Of a DNA stretch of 64,000 nucleotides, positions 27,351 to 37,959 are shown one piece after another. The notes beneath the pieces are model-generated. The model was not told the origin of the DNA. It did no database searches and worked only from the letters and a program-made list of their open reading frames with translations. Location of the stretch: positions 41,214-105,213 of the forward strand of contig NZ_AZRK01000015.1 of assembly GCF_002895485.1 (NCBI RefSeq), in the 5' to 3' direction. Positions within the stretch are counted from its first letter, which is position 1, and every line of letters starts with the position of its first letter. Made by a program: the position numbers and the translations under genes. The stretch is from Petrotoga sp. 9PWA.NaAc.5.4. GTDB taxonomy: Bacteria > Thermotogota > Thermotogae > Petrotogales > Petrotogaceae.

Positions 27351-30110
27351 TCACCCATTTCTTTCTTCTTTTAATACGCTTGCACAACGAGGACATACAT
27401 TGGGAAATTCCGTATCTAATCCTGTATTTGGGTCAACTTTCCAACATCTTTCACATTTTTCTCCTTCTGCTTTTACAACTTTTATTTTCCCATTTCTACC
27501 ATCAAAACCATTATCTACTATACCTAATTCAAATTGAGAAACTATTAATATGTCCGCAATAAAGGTACTATCATAAGAACTAATAACTTCTTTCAAAAAA
27601 TCGTCAGACAATTCTACTATTACTTTTGCTTCTAAAGAATTTCCTATTAACTTTTCTTTCCTTTTTTCTTCAAGAGCTTTCAAAACATCGTCTCTAAAGT
27701 CCAAAATCTTATCCCATTTTTCTTCTAATCCTTTATCAATATAATTTTCATTATAAGAAGGCCATGTTTCAGCAAAAATAGTTTCATATGTTTTTAATTC
27801 ATCAAGGTGATCGTACACTTCTTCTGCTGTAAATGGAAGTATCGGCGCCATCATCTTTGTTAGCGCCAGAACAGTCTCATATAAAACTGTTTGCGCAGAT
27901 CTTCTCAAATTAGAATTTTTACCTTCAACATACAGTCTATCTTTTATTATATCTAAATAAGTAGCGCTCATATCGATTGTACAAAAATTATTTAATAAAT
28001 AATGTACCTTATAAAATTCATAATTTTCATATGCCTTAGTTATTTCTCTTATTAATTTATGAAGTTTCAATATAGCCCATCTATCTATTTCTAACATATC
28101 TTCATAAGCTATCGAATCCTTTTTAGGATCGTAATCGTAAATATTACCTAACAAGAACCTAAGGGTATTTCTCAATTTACGATAAGTTTCAACCTGTTGT
28201 TGTAAAATATTGTAAGAAATTTTTATATCCACAGTGTAATCTGCAGATGCAACCCATAACCTAAGTATATCTGCTCCATATTTATCAACCACTTCTTTAG
28301 GATTAACTACGTTACCTAAAGATTTTGACATCTTTCTGCCTTCTTCATCTTTTATAAATCCGTGAGTTAATACCGATTTGTAAGGAGCAATACCGTGTTT
28401 TGCTACAGACAAAAATATTGAACTTTGAAACCAACCCCTGTGTTGATCGCTTCCTTCAAGGTACAAATCAACTGGGAATTTTTTAAGATCTTCTGTGCTA
28501 TTAACCACAGCTTCAAAGGAAGCTCCAGAATCTATCCAGACATCTAATATATCTTCTTCTTTTTCAAATTTTGAACTTCCGCATTTTGAGCAAGTAATTC
28601 CATGTGGTAATAAATCTTCTATATTTTTTTCAAACCATGCATTAGTTCCATTTTCTTTTACAATTTCAATAAAATTCTCTATAATTTCTGAGTTAAATAT
28701 GACTTCTCCACAGTTTTTACATTTTACAGCAGGAATAGGGATACCCCAAGCTCTTTGCCTTGAAATTACCCAGTCCGGTCTTTCTTTCACCATAGAAGTT
28801 ATTCTGTTTTCTCCCCATTTTGGAATCCAGTTAACTTCCTTTATTTGTTCTAAAACTTTTTCGCGATATCCATTCTTTTCTAAGTCAATAAACCACTGTT
28901 CTGTCGCTCTAAAAATAATAGGGTTCTTACATCTCCAGCAATGTGGATAAGAATGAGTTATTTTACCAGCAGCTACAAGAAAATGTGAATCATTTAGATC
29001 TTTTATAATTACTTTATTTGCATCCCAAATCTTTAAACCTTCATATTTCCCAGCTTCCTTTGTAAAATATCCTTTATCATCTACAGGAGAAATCATAGGC
29101 AGATTATATTTTAAACCTGTTTTATAATCATCAACTCCATGACCTGGTGCCGTATGCACACAGCCAGTCCCATCTTCTAAAGTTACATAATCCGCCAAGA
29201 CGATTAAACTTTCTCTATTCATAAAAGGATGAAAAGCCTTTCTACCTTCTAATTCTTTTCCTTTGTATGTTTCAATTATTTCAAAATTACTTATATTCGC
29301 TTCTTGTAATGTTCTTTTTATCAAATCTTTTGCTAAAATCCAATATTCACCATCTACTTTAATTTTCGAATAATCATAATCAGGATGCACAGCAATAGCG
29401 GTATTTGCTGGTAGAGTCCATGGTGTGGTCGTCCATATTATAATGTAAGTTTCTTTTTCATCTTTCATTGGAAACTTAACATAGATAGAATCAGATGTAT
29501 GATCATGGTATTCAACTTCTGCCTCTGCCAAAGCTGTTTTACATTCAGTACACCAGTATATTGGTTTTTTACCTCTATAAACATTTCCTGAATCTACCAA
29601 ACTTTTTAAAACTTCTAAAACTTTTGCTTCATATTTCGGATCCAAAGTCAAGTAAGGAGTATCCCAGAAACCAATTACTCCTAATCTTTTAAAGCTATTC
29701 CTTTGTATATCTACAAATTTTAGTGCATATTCTTCACAAATTTTTCTGATTTGTAATTTGTTTAGTTCGTTAGCTTTTTCTCCAAGTTGTGTAGTAACAT
29801 TATGCTCTATTGGAAGACCATGAGTGTCCCATCCCGGAATATAAGGAGTGTTAAAACCCTTAAGAGTTTTGTATTTTAAAACAATATCTTTTAGAATTTT
29901 ATTAAGAGCTGTACCAATGTGTATATCGCCATTTGCATAGGGAGGGCCGTCATGCAAAATGAATTTCTCGCAATCTTTTCTATGATTTTTTATATAGTTA
30001 GCAATATCGATTTCTTCCCACTTCTTTAAAATAGTTGGTTCCTTTTCTACTAAATTTGCTTTCATTTTAAAATTTGTTTTGGGAAGATTTATTGTATCTT
30101 TATAATCCAA
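27351..30110 (-). CDS. ileS: isoleucyl-tRNA synthetase
   Basis: A class I synthetase of about 919 residues. It has the signature [21 protein letters not shown], the editing domain ([29 protein letters not shown]), the KMSKS loop [11 protein letters not shown], and a C-terminal zinc motif CERCW...CPRC. The TTG at 30110 is favoured by GGAGG 8 nt upstream; the frame extends three codons to a GTG inside that site. It begins 20 bp after the response regulator gene, so it may be co-transcribed with the two-component pair. No T-box leader is seen. Confidence 0.95.
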   Translation of the reverse strand: MDYKDTINLPKTNFKMKANLVEKEPTILKKWEEIDIANYIKNHRKDCEKFILHDGPPYANGDIHIGTALNKILKDIVLKYKTLKGFNTPYIPGWDTHGLPIEHNVTTQLGEKANELNKLQIRKICEEYALKFVDIQRNSFKRLGVIGFWDTPYLTLDPKYEAKVLEVLKSLVDSGNVYRGKKPIYWCTECKTALAEAEVEYHDHTSDSIYVKFPMKDEKETYIIIWTTTPWTLPANTAIAVHPDYDYSKIKVDGEYWILAKDLIKRTLQEANISNFEIIETYKGKELEGRKAFHPFMNRESLIVLADYVTLEDGTGCVHTAPGHGVDDYKTGLKYNLPMISPVDDKGYFTKEAGKYEGLKIWDANKVIIKDLNDSHFLVAAGKITHSYPHCWRCKNPIIFRATEQWFIDLEKNGYREKVLEQIKEVNWIPKWGENRITSMVKERPDWVISRQRAWGIPIPAVKCKNCGEVIFNSEIIENFIEIVKENGTNAWFEKNIEDLLPHGITCSKCGSSKFEKEEDILDVWIDSGASFEAVVNSTEDLKKFPVDLYLEGSDQHRGWFQSSIFLSVAKHGIAPYKSVLTHGFIKDEEGRKMSKSLGNVVNPKEVVDKYGADILRLWVASADYTVDIKISYNILQQQVETYRKLRNTLRFLLGNIYDYDPKKDSIAYEDMLEIDRWAILKLHKLIREITKAYENYEFYKVHYLLNNFCTIDMSATYLDIIKDRLYVEGKNSNLRRSAQTVLYETVLALTKMMAPILPFTAEEVYDHLDELKTYETIFAETWPSYNENYIDKGLEEKWDKILDFRDDVLKALEEKRKEKLIGNSLEAKVIVELSDDFLKEVISSYDSTFIADILIVSQFELGIVDNGFDGRNGKIKVVKAEGEKCERCWKVDPNTGLDTEFPNVCPRCASVLKEERNG

Positions 30111-30130
30111 AATGTGCACCTCCGCTTTTT

Positions 30131-30490
30131 CTATTGAATTTTTGTAAGATGATCAATAGTGTCTTTTATTTCTGTTACATCCATTGATTTTACAACGTAT
30201 GCATCTGCAGCCCAAGAAGCCATCTCACTCTTATAATGAGAATATGCTGTAAGAAAAACGATTTTCTTATTTGAGTATTTTTTCCTTATTTCAGCCGCTA
30301 ACTCCAAACCATTTACATCCGGCATCTCGATATCTGTACAAATTATTTCTATATCTTTATTATTTTCTAATATTTCTAAAGCTTTTTTGGCGTTGGGCGC
30401 ACAAAAAACTTCATATCCTGATTCTTCTAACTCTTCTTTTATCAAAGTTCTTATATTTTCTTCATCATCAACAACTAAAATTTTTGACAA
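30131..30490 (-). CDS. single-domain response regulator (CheY-like)
   Basis: A 119-residue receiver domain without an output domain. The acidic pocket (VVDDEEN), the phospho-acceptor Asp in [11 protein letters not shown], the switch Thr in LTAYS and the Lys in VVKSMD are all present. The TTG start has GGAGGG upstream. It follows the large histidine kinase gene, which is its likely partner, and precedes ileS. The target is unknown: motility control or a further phosphorelay step are both possible. Confidence 0.88.
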   Translation of the reverse strand: MSKILVVDDEENIRTLIKEELEESGYEVFCAPNAKKALEILENNKDIEIICTDIEMPDVNGLELAAEIRKKYSNKKIVFLTAYSHYKSEMASWAADAYVVKSMDVTEIKDTIDHLTKIQ

Positions 30491-30530
30491 TTTTATCCCT
30501 CCAATATATCGTTTTTTATATTATCGAACT

Positions 30531-30590
30531 GAATTCATTTTAAATTCAAACGCTTATTTTTTTAAAAATATTATTTCTAAAGTACCTAAT
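30531..30590 (-). repeat. fragment of the intergenic repeat between kinase and regulator genes
   Basis: Only the segment TTTTAAATTCAAACGCTTATTTTT...ATTTCTAAAGT is left, without the GC core. It matches the left part of complete units and has the same polarity as its downstream gene. Confidence 0.6.
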
Positions 30591-33345
30591 AATTTTTTAT
30601 TGGAATTTCAAATCTAAAAGTAGTACCGCTTTCATCAGATTTTACCAAATAAATTTTTCCTTTATGTTCTTCTTCTATTATCTTTTTGCAAATAGCCAAG
30701 CCTAATCCTGTACCTTTAGATTTTGTTGTGAAAAAAGGACTAAATAAATTTTCTTTAACTTTATCAGAAAGCGGAGTTCCATCATTTGTAATTTCGAATA
30801 TTACATTTTCACCTTCGACTTTAACTTTTAAGTCAATCTTTCCGTTTTGATTCACAGCTTCTATTGCATTTTTTATTAAGTTAATCAAAACCTGCTTTAT
30901 TTTATCTTTATCGGCATTAATAAATATCTTTTCTTCCAGCCATTCTGTATTTAGCATAATATCCTTTTGCTTTATAAAATCTTCATACATCATCAAAACT
31001 TCTCTTATCGATTCAACTAAATTAACCTGCTCTATTTGTGTAGCTTTAGTGCCTCTAGAGTATTCCAAAATTTCATTAACTATGTTTTCTAATCTTGAAA
31101 GTTCTTCACTAATTATTTTGGTATACTTTTTAATATCTTCGTTATCTTCCAATTTTTTGTTTATTCTATTCAAAAATCCGCCTATTACTGTGATAGGATT
31201 TCTAATCTCGTGAGCAATTTTAGCAGTCATTTCTCCCATTGAAGCAAGTTTTTCTCTTTTTTGCATTTCTTTTTGAAGGTTGTATAGTTCGGTTATCTCG
31301 TCAAGAACTATAATTACCCCTTCAATTACACCTACTTCTTCATTTCTTAAAGGTGAACATTGAATGTCAAATATTCTCTCATCATCGGAAATTTCTATTT
31401 TATAGTTTTTTAATTTTAAATAATTTTTCGTTTCATAGACTTTTTCTATAATATTAATAATATCGTTTCCAAAAATATTTACTAATTCATTTATTGAAGA
31501 ACCAATCATATTTTCCCGTGGAATAGAAAATAAAGATTCAGCCTTTTTATTCCATTCGTTTATTTTACCACTTTTATCAATAACTACAACAGCAAGAGCT
31601 AAATTCTGCAAAATATTATCTTTAAATCTTCTATAGTAATCCATTAAATCTTTTTGTTCTTCTAATCTTTTCGTTTTCTGTCTCAACTCTTGATAATTTT
31701 CTATCATTTCTAAAGCTAAGCCCATGTTATCTTTAAAAAGTTTCACAATTTCTATATCCATAGGAGTTATAGGGTTTTTATTTATTTTATTATCCACTAT
31801 AATCACAGATTTTGTCTCCATCATTCCAGTAAGGGGAAATATAAGAAACTCCTCATTTTTTAAAATGTCATAAATATCTTCCAAATCTTCCCATTTTATT
31901 TGAAGCATTTGAGGAACTACATGAATTATTTGTTTCTTTTCTACAACCCTTTCTAAAATAGGATGGCCCTTATAAGCTAAAACCTTGCTCTCTAATTTAG
32001 TGGTTAATTTATTATTTGTAGGTAATTTTAAAGCTTCTTCTTTTAAATATTGCACCATACTACCATATTTTAAAGAAGTTATGTTGGCTTGTTTCCAAAT
32101 TTCATTGGTATCTTCTTCATCATCAGGCCCTATCCAAAGTTTTGGAACTAAAAATCCTCGAATTTTATCTTTTTCTAAGTAAAGTGCCCTATTGAATTTT
32201 AATCCCCTACCAGAAGTTAGTCCCAGAAGCATAATTTTTATCGCAATGTTCTTATCATAAACTGAACGAACAGCTTGCGAAATTTTATCTAAAGAATTCA
32301 TTCTATTCAAGTATTCTTTTTGTTCTTCTATAAGTTTTTCATGACTTTCTTTTAACTTTCTTAATTTATCAACTTCACTTTGTAACTTATTGTATAACTT
32401 AATTCTATGAATAGAAAAAGCCAACCTTTTAGCACTATCTTTTAAAATACTGAAATCTGTTTCATCAAAATTCTTATATGTTCTAAAATCATATCCTTCT
32501 ACTCTATTATACGTAGCTATTACTCCATATATTTCGCTGTTTTGCTCAATTTTAGCGTACATAGAAGACTTTAAATCAATATTAAAGGGAATAACGTAAT
32601 TTTCAAAGCTCTCCCTTCCAACAAATATGAAACTATTCTTTTCAAAAACGACTCTACCTTCGATGGAATTGTTAATACTTAAAGTCTTATGTAAAACTTG
32701 ATCTTCATTTATTCCTACAAAATTTTGAAGTAATAATTCATCTTGCGATAAATTCCAAAAAGCTACGCATTCAGCATGCAAAGAATCTTTTAAAAAGCAC
32801 AGTACCTCATTTATAATAATTTCTTCACGATCAATCTTTTCAATAATTTCAGTTAATTTCTCCATAATAGAAACTTTATTTTCAAGTTCTTTGATTTTTA
32901 AAGTTTCCAAAGATAAATGAATTAATATACCATAAGAATCAATTTCCTTAACGATTTTATCCTCGTTATTATTTTCGAAAAAACCTGCGGCTGCTATTAA
33001 TTGATTACTAAAAAAAATAGGGTATATATATAATAAGTTATTATCAACATTATCACACGACTGATCCAATCGAATTAAATTTTTTTGAATATCATAACAA
33101 ATTTTTTTGCCGGAAAAAAAACTCTTTTTAATCTCTTCATTACCTCTAAGATATACTCTAACTTGTCTATATTCTTCTAAAGAACTCGCCATACATTTTA
33201 AAACTTCTCTTGCCGATTCATAAATAAAAACAACATTATGTTGTGAAAGACTTTTCTGAAGTTGCTTAGAAATTTCTTGAAAACTTAACTCTAATATTTT
33301 GTTAGGATCTTCACTTGTTATTATATCTAAAAAGTTATTAATCAA
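30586..33345 (-). CDS. large cytoplasmic sensor histidine kinase (GAF and PAS domains)
   Basis: About 919 residues without membrane segments. The first ~560 residues contain at least two GAF-like regions with coiled-coil linkers. A PAS domain follows (about 570-690: NLALAVVVIDKSGKINEWNKKAESLFSI ... NMIGSS). Then come the HisKA H-box (MTAKIAHEIRNPITVIGG, His near 714) and an HATPase domain (NLIKNAIEAV; FTTKSKGTGLGLAI). The phosphate most likely goes to the receiver encoded just downstream. The TTG at 33345 is preferred because GGAGG is 9 nt upstream; an ATG three codons earlier abuts the ribosome site. The ligand is not known. Confidence 0.88.
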   Translation of the reverse strand: MINNFLDIITSEDPNKILELSFQEISKQLQKSLSQHNVVFIYESAREVLKCMASSLEEYRQVRVYLRGNEEIKKSFFSGKKICYDIQKNLIRLDQSCDNVDNNLLYIYPIFFSNQLIAAAGFFENNNEDKIVKEIDSYGILIHLSLETLKIKELENKVSIMEKLTEIIEKIDREEIIINEVLCFLKDSLHAECVAFWNLSQDELLLQNFVGINEDQVLHKTLSINNSIEGRVVFEKNSFIFVGRESFENYVIPFNIDLKSSMYAKIEQNSEIYGVIATYNRVEGYDFRTYKNFDETDFSILKDSAKRLAFSIHRIKLYNKLQSEVDKLRKLKESHEKLIEEQKEYLNRMNSLDKISQAVRSVYDKNIAIKIMLLGLTSGRGLKFNRALYLEKDKIRGFLVPKLWIGPDDEEDTNEIWKQANITSLKYGSMVQYLKEEALKLPTNNKLTTKLESKVLAYKGHPILERVVEKKQIIHVVPQMLQIKWEDLEDIYDILKNEEFLIFPLTGMMETKSVIIVDNKINKNPITPMDIEIVKLFKDNMGLALEMIENYQELRQKTKRLEEQKDLMDYYRRFKDNILQNLALAVVVIDKSGKINEWNKKAESLFSIPRENMIGSSINELVNIFGNDIINIIEKVYETKNYLKLKNYKIEISDDERIFDIQCSPLRNEEVGVIEGVIIVLDEITELYNLQKEMQKREKLASMGEMTAKIAHEIRNPITVIGGFLNRINKKLEDNEDIKKYTKIISEELSRLENIVNEILEYSRGTKATQIEQVNLVESIREVLMMYEDFIKQKDIMLNTEWLEEKIFINADKDKIKQVLINLIKNAIEAVNQNGKIDLKVKVEGENVIFEITNDGTPLSDKVKENLFSPFFTTKSKGTGLGLAICKKIIEEEHKGKIYLVKSDESGTTFRFEIPIKNY

Positions 33346-33376
33346 TTTAATCATCCTCCATAAAAGCTTTCATAAC

Positions 33377-33443
33377 GCCACTTTCAAAAGGTTCAAAACT
33401 TAAGTTTTTTCAGTCTTTTATTTTAATTTTTAAAAATATTCCT
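33377..33443 (-). repeat. degenerate leader module ahead of the histidine kinase
   Basis: It contains the AAAACTTAAGTTTT-like palindrome and the flanking A/T pattern of the repeat-array leaders, in the same position relative to the start codon, but no core unit is attached. The sequence from 33444 to about 33650 shows nothing else that I recognise. Confidence 0.5.
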
Positions 33444-33649
33444 GTTTTGCTATTCTAAATTTTTATTAACTACCGTTTCATTCAACGTATTAGATCCCAA
33501 AGTACCAAAATTTACTTCACCTTCGACGAATACACTCCTCTTATTTATGAAACATAGACTTCAATTCATTATTCTCGTTCAAATATTAATCTTTAAAAGA
33601 TGTGTTTTCTTAACTTATATATATATTATATCACTTACTTTATTTTATG

Positions 33650-34060
33650 CTTACTTTAGAAATGATAATTTTTAGAAAATAAACTTTTGAGTTTATAACA
33701 ACCAAGTTCGAAACCTGACAGAGACGTATTTCTTTCTTTAGAATGGTGTTCTTTAGCTACATGTACCAAAAAACTAAAAAAATTAAGAATTAGTGAGAAT
33801 TATGTAGAAACTTTATAAAAGATAATTTTTCAGAAATAAGCATTTGAATTTAAAACGGGTCCAGGGCGGAGCCCCCCCTTTGTCTCGGTAAAAGCACCGA
33901 AAAGGTTAAAGAAATTAAGAATTAGTGAGAATTATGTAGAGACTTTATAAAAGATAATTTTTCAGAAATAAGCATTTGAATTTAAAACGGGTCCAGGGCG
34001 GAGCCCTCTTTCTCTCTTTCGCTACACGTAGCGAAAAAGTTAAAGAAATAGATAATTTAA
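33650..34060 (+). repeat. intergenic repeat array F, two intact units and one decayed, pointing to clpC
   Basis: Intact cores lie at 33857-33874 and 33989-34006 (period 132 bp). The second unit carries a perfect hairpin TTTCGCTACACGTAGCGAAA at 34017-34036. A decayed unit at about 33655-33800 keeps the flanks and a GCTACATGTACC segment but has lost its GC core. The array ends about 40 bp before the clpC promoter, so here the repeats lie upstream of the mapped-by-eye -35 box. Confidence 0.88.
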
Positions 34061-34097
34061 GATCAAAACTATAAACATAAATAATTTATTTTTTGTC

Positions 34098-34126
34098 TTG
34101 ACAAATAAGATAAAAAAGGTTATAAT
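34098..34126 (+). promoter_or_regulatory. consensus sigma-A promoter of clpC
   Basis: TTGACA (34098-34103) and TATAAT (34121-34126) are separated by exactly 17 bp. Both boxes are perfect matches. It is the clearest promoter in the window. Confidence 0.9.
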
Positions 34127-34137
34127 AAAAACAGGAT

Positions 34138-34164
34138 TTAGCACTCATAAATTAAGATTGATAA
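34138..34164 (+). promoter_or_regulatory. CIRCE-like operator (HrcA site) upstream of clpC
   Basis: TTAGCACTC, a 9-bp spacer, then GATTGATAA. The left half is a perfect CIRCE half-site and the right half matches GAGTGCTAA at 7 of 9 positions. It sits just past the -10 box, where HrcA binding would block transcription. HrcA control is therefore inferred. Confidence 0.75.
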
Positions 34165-34204
34165 AACAAAACATTTCTGTATATTTAAAGTGGAGGTGAA
34201 TAAT

Positions 34205-36667
34205 ATGAGATTTAATCCTAACGATTTTACTGAAAAATCTTTGAAAGCAATTCAAGAAGCACAAAATCTATTAGCTTACTCAGGCGGTAATATCATGAAG
34301 CCAGAGCATCTTTTGTTGGCTATTTTAAATATGAGCGATCCTGAGGTTGAGAAAATTTTTGAAGGGAAGGATTTGAATCTTTTAAGAAATAAACTTGAAG
34401 ATGCAATTTCAGAAGAGATGGGAGTTTATTATTCTTTTCCCTACTCAGGAGGAGGGATTTACATTTCGAATAGTTTGGGAAATGCGATAAACATTGCAAA
34501 ATCAGAAACTATTAAATTGGGAATGAAGAAGATTCCTGTTATTGCACTTGTACTTGGCATTATGTTAGAAGGTAATTCTTATGCTTCAAAACTTTTGTCG
34601 TCTTTTACTTCAGAAAGAAGAGTCCGAGAAGTTCTTCAAGAGCTTATGGAAAACGGCGATGAAGAAGTAGATGCTGAAGGTGCAGATCCACTCAAAAGAT
34701 TTGCTATAGACTTAACAAAAGAAGCAAAGAAAGGGAAACTACTGCCTGTAATTGGAAGAGAAAAAGAAATAAAAAGAATTATTGAAATATTGTCTCGAAA
34801 ACAAAAAAACAATCCGGTGTTAGTCGGAGATGCAGGTGTTGGAAAAACTGCAATTGTAGAAGGATTAGCTCAATTGATAGTAGATGAAAGTGCCCCGGAT
34901 TATCTAAAAAATAAAAAAATTTTACAACTGGATATGGCAGCTTTATTAGCCGGAACAAAGTTTAGAGGAGAATTTGAAGAGAGATTAAAAGCTGTTATTG
35001 ATACTGTAAAAAAACATAAAGATGAGATTATCTTATTTATAGATGAATTGCATAATATAATCGGTGCAGGTGTAGCTGAAGGGAACGCAATGGATGCTGC
35101 AAATATTTTGAAGCCTGCCTTAGCAAGAGGTGAAATAAAAGTAATAGGTGCCACTACATACGATGAATACGTAAAATATATCGAAAAAGATAAAGCTTTG
35201 GCAAGAAGATTTCAACCAATATTTGTTCAGGAGCCAACTGTAGAAGATAGCATTGAAATATTAAAAGGACTTAAAGAATCCTATGAAAAACATCATAGAG
35301 TAGAAATACTCGACGAAGCTATAGAAGCTGCTGTAAAACTTTCACAGAGATATATTACAGACAGATTCTTACCCGATAAAGCTATAGATTTGATTGATGA
35401 AGCATGCGCAAGGGTAAAATTAAGAAGCTCAGGAAAACCTGAAAAAGTAATCGAATTAGAGAGAAAAATGCAGAAATTAGAAGAAGAAATTAATAAATTA
35501 ACCCTTGAAGAGAAGTATGAAGAAGCTTCAAAGAAAAAGGCAGAATATTTTGATTTACAAAAAGAATTAGAAAAAACCGAAAAAATGGCAAAAAGTTTGC
35601 AAACAGAAAGTAATAATGTAGTTGATGAAGATGTTATTGCTTCTATAGTCCAAGAATGGACCGGAATACCTGTTACAAGAATGGTTGAAGATGAAAAGAA
35701 AAAACTTGCAAATCTTGAATCAGAAATTCATAAGAGGTTGGTTGATCAGGATGAAGCTGTTAAAACTATCGCAGAACACATAAGAAAAGCAAGAGCAGGA
35801 TTGAAAGATCCTCGTAAACCGGTTGGATCTTTTTTATTCTTAGGGCCAACCGGAGTAGGTAAAACAGAGTTAGCAAAAACCTTAGCTGAAATTTTGTTTG
35901 GAACAGAAGATGCTCTAATAAGAATAGATATGAGTGAATATATGGAGAAATTTAACGTTTCAAGATTAATAGGTGCTGCTCCCGGTTATGTAGGATACGA
36001 AGAAGGAGGCCAATTAACAGAAGCAGTAAGAAGAAGACCTTATTCAGTAGTATTGTTTGACGAAATAGAAAAAGCTCATCCCGATGTGTTCAATATGTTA
36101 TTACAGGTTCTTGATGATGGAAGATTGACAGATTCACAAGGAAGGACTGTCAACTTTAGTAATACTGTCATAATAATGACATCAAATATAGGTTCTGAAC
36201 AGATAAATAAAAGTAAAAGAAATTTAGGATTCATAGGAGAAGAAAGCGAAGAACAAAACTATGAAAATATAAAAAATGAAGTTATGACTCAAGTTAGAAA
36301 TGTTTTTAGACCCGAATTTATAAACAGATTAGATGATATTATTGTATTTAAACCATTAAATGTAGAACACATTAAGGAAATAATTAATATAATGATTAAT
36401 AAATTGCAAGAAAGATTAAAAGAAAAAAATATAAAGATTCAAATCACTGAAGCTGCTAAGGATGTCATTGCAAAAGAAGGGTTTGATCAAGTTTACGGTG
36501 CAAGACCTTTAGCAAGAGTTATCGAAAGAAAAATAGAATCACCTCTTGCAAACATGATAATTGAAGATACAATTGGTGAAGGAGATACTGTTATAGTTGA
36601 TTCAAAAGATAGAGAAACTTTAGAAATAAGAAAAGCAGGAGGAGAATTATTAAAAAAACGGGATTAA
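34205..36667 (+). CDS. clpC: ATP-dependent Clp protease ATPase subunit ClpC
   Basis: A two-ring Hsp100 unfoldase of 820 residues. It has an N-terminal Clp repeat domain (about 1-145), AAA-1 with GDAGVGKTAIVEGLAQ, a UVR segment (KMQKLEEEINKLTLEEKYEEASKKK) and AAA-2 with GPTGVGKTELAKTLAE. A C-terminal D2-small domain ends in YGARPLARVIERKIESPLA. The UVR segment marks ClpC rather than ClpB or ClpA. It unfolds proteins for ClpP. The ATG at 34205 has GGAGGTG 6 nt upstream; the frame from the GTG at 34190 starts upstream of that site. A strong promoter with a CIRCE-like operator suggests heat-shock control. Confidence 0.95.
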   Translation: MRFNPNDFTEKSLKAIQEAQNLLAYSGGNIMKPEHLLLAILNMSDPEVEKIFEGKDLNLLRNKLEDAISEEMGVYYSFPYSGGGIYISNSLGNAINIAKSETIKLGMKKIPVIALVLGIMLEGNSYASKLLSSFTSERRVREVLQELMENGDEEVDAEGADPLKRFAIDLTKEAKKGKLLPVIGREKEIKRIIEILSRKQKNNPVLVGDAGVGKTAIVEGLAQLIVDESAPDYLKNKKILQLDMAALLAGTKFRGEFEERLKAVIDTVKKHKDEIILFIDELHNIIGAGVAEGNAMDAANILKPALARGEIKVIGATTYDEYVKYIEKDKALARRFQPIFVQEPTVEDSIEILKGLKESYEKHHRVEILDEAIEAAVKLSQRYITDRFLPDKAIDLIDEACARVKLRSSGKPEKVIELERKMQKLEEEINKLTLEEKYEEASKKKAEYFDLQKELEKTEKMAKSLQTESNNVVDEDVIASIVQEWTGIPVTRMVEDEKKKLANLESEIHKRLVDQDEAVKTIAEHIRKARAGLKDPRKPVGSFLFLGPTGVGKTELAKTLAEILFGTEDALIRIDMSEYMEKFNVSRLIGAAPGYVGYEEGGQLTEAVRRRPYSVVLFDEIEKAHPDVFNMLLQVLDDGRLTDSQGRTVNFSNTVIIMTSNIGSEQINKSKRNLGFIGEESEEQNYENIKNEVMTQVRNVFRPEFINRLDDIIVFKPLNVEHIKEIINIMINKLQERLKEKNIKIQITEAAKDVIAKEGFDQVYGARPLARVIERKIESPLANMIIEDTIGEGDTVIVDSKDRETLEIRKAGGELLKKRD

Positions 36668-36683
36668 TAAATCCCGTTTTTTT
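36652..36683. terminator. shared terminator of clpC and the rubredoxin gene
   Basis: A 14-bp stem (36652-36665 with 36670-36683, inner GC part ACGGGATT/AATCCCGT) is flanked by A7 and T7. It overlaps the clpC stop codon and serves both converging transcripts. Confidence 0.88.
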
Positions 36684-36697
36684 AATATCGATGATTT

Positions 36698-36859
36698 TTA
36701 ATCCATTACTTCAAAATCTTCTTTTGAAGCTCCACACACAGGACAAGTCCAATCATCTGGTAAATCTTCAAAAGAAGTTCCAGCTTCTACTCCGTTATCT
36801 GGATCGCCTACTTCTGGATCATAAATATACCCACAAATCGTGCATCTATACTTTTTCAT
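36698..36859 (-). CDS. rubredoxin
   Basis: A 53-residue gene. The translation begins [20 protein letters not shown] and ends with [17 protein letters not shown], so both CxxC(G) iron knuckles and the aromatic core residues of rubredoxin are present. It carries one electron on a Fe(Cys)4 centre. It is last in the run rubrerythrin, superoxide reductase, rubredoxin and is the likely electron donor to both enzymes. It is too short for most ORF length cut-offs. Confidence 0.95.
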   Translation of the reverse strand: MKKYRCTICGYIYDPEVGDPDNGVEAGTSFEDLPDDWTCPVCGASKEDFEVMD

Positions 36860-36881
36860 TTTTATCAACTCCTAAATTCAC

Positions 36882-37235
36882 TTAATTTACTGTCACTTTT
36901 TTCGTATTTTCCCATAATCCATGAATATTACAATGTGAAAGAGCAATAAGTGTAGCAGATTTTGACAATCTGATCTTAGCTTTTACATAAGGTTCTCCCA
37001 CTACAGGTCCAAAAATATACCTTCCTAAGTGAACAGTGTTGGGATCATCTTCGTATTGAGCAAAAAGATCTATCCATTCTATATGGTGTTCAACGGTGTT
37101 AGGATGTTTTATTTCTTTTCCAACTTGTACTTCAACTTCAAATTCTTCGTTTGCTTTAACGATATCTGGGCAATCGATTGTTGGAACGTGTTTCTCTTCT
37201 TTAAAATCTTTAATTTTGATTACTTCACCTAACAA
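36882..37235 (-). CDS. superoxide reductase (neelaredoxin type)
   Basis: A 117-residue class II superoxide reductase. The iron ligands are visible in order: EEKHVP with Glu and His, HHIEWIDL with two His, and the C-terminal SHCNIHGLW with Cys and His. There is no N-terminal desulforedoxin domain. It reduces superoxide to hydrogen peroxide without making oxygen, as strict anaerobes do. The TTG start has a purine-rich GGAAAGGGGG site upstream. It is flanked by rubrerythrin (peroxide removal) and rubredoxin. Confidence 0.95.
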   Translation of the reverse strand: MLGEVIKIKDFKEEKHVPTIDCPDIVKANEEFEVEVQVGKEIKHPNTVEHHIEWIDLFAQYEDDPNTVHLGRYIFGPVVGEPYVKAKIRLSKSATLIALSHCNIHGLWENTKKVTVN

Positions 37236-37337
37236 TCTTATACCCCCTTTCCTTTCAAAAAGTATAAAAATTAAAATTCATATACATTTTAAAAACAACT
37301 ATATTTTCAAAAACCTTCGTTCCTACAAAACATCAAG

Positions 37338-37847
37338 TTAAAATTCTACAAACTTACTCTTTGGGGCTCCACAAACCGGACATTTTTCAGGAGCTTCTCC
37401 TTCCACAGTATAACCACACACGTCACAAATAAAGATCTTACCAACCTCTACATCTTTACCTTGATCTGCAACCTTTTTAGCATTTTTGTACCATTCTGCG
37501 TGTATTTTTTCAGCTTCTAAAGCAAAATGAGTGGTTCTTACAGCTTCCTTTTCTCCTTGAAAATCAGCAGCATTTTTGTATACTGGATACATCTCTTCTA
37601 TTTCAAAAGTTTCGCCGTCAATACATTGTTGCAAATTATCCGTTGTTGAACCAATATAACCCAACGCCCTATAATGGTTTCTTGCATGAACATATTCTGC
37701 ATGAGCTATAGCCTTCCACATTCTTGCTAAATTTTTAAGTCCTTTTTCCTCAGCCTCAGCAGCAAAAATCAAATATTTCATATGTGCTTTAGATTCTCCA
37801 CAAAAAGCATCCTCTAAAAATTGCTTTGTCATAGCTCTATTAACCAT
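37338..37847 (-). CDS. rubrerythrin
   Basis: A 169-residue protein with an N-terminal four-helix diiron domain (glutamate-rich [22 protein letters not shown] and [14 protein letters not shown], with a second pair in [14 protein letters not shown]). The C-terminal rubredoxin-like knuckle is CDVCGY...[11 protein letters not shown]. It reduces hydrogen peroxide to water with electrons from rubredoxin. It heads the oxygen-defence run and is 112 bp downstream of the H-NOX chemoreceptor gene on the same strand. Confidence 0.95.
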   Translation of the reverse strand: MVNRAMTKQFLEDAFCGESKAHMKYLIFAAEAEEKGLKNLARMWKAIAHAEYVHARNHYRALGYIGSTTDNLQQCIDGETFEIEEMYPVYKNAADFQGEKEAVRTTHFALEAEKIHAEWYKNAKKVADQGKDVEVGKIFICDVCGYTVEGEAPEKCPVCGAPKSKFVEF

Positions 37848-37959
37848 TGAATCAACCCCCTTTTTACAAAATTTTTAAAAAATACAAGTTCTTTAATGTA
37901 AATTATAGCATGATTATTTTTAGTAAAGATTAAAATTTTTTAAAAATATACTGAATTAA

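Noticed and set aside
30110-30131. T-box leader upstream of ileS
   Set aside because: Only 20 bp separate the gene from the response regulator; there is no room for a T-box.
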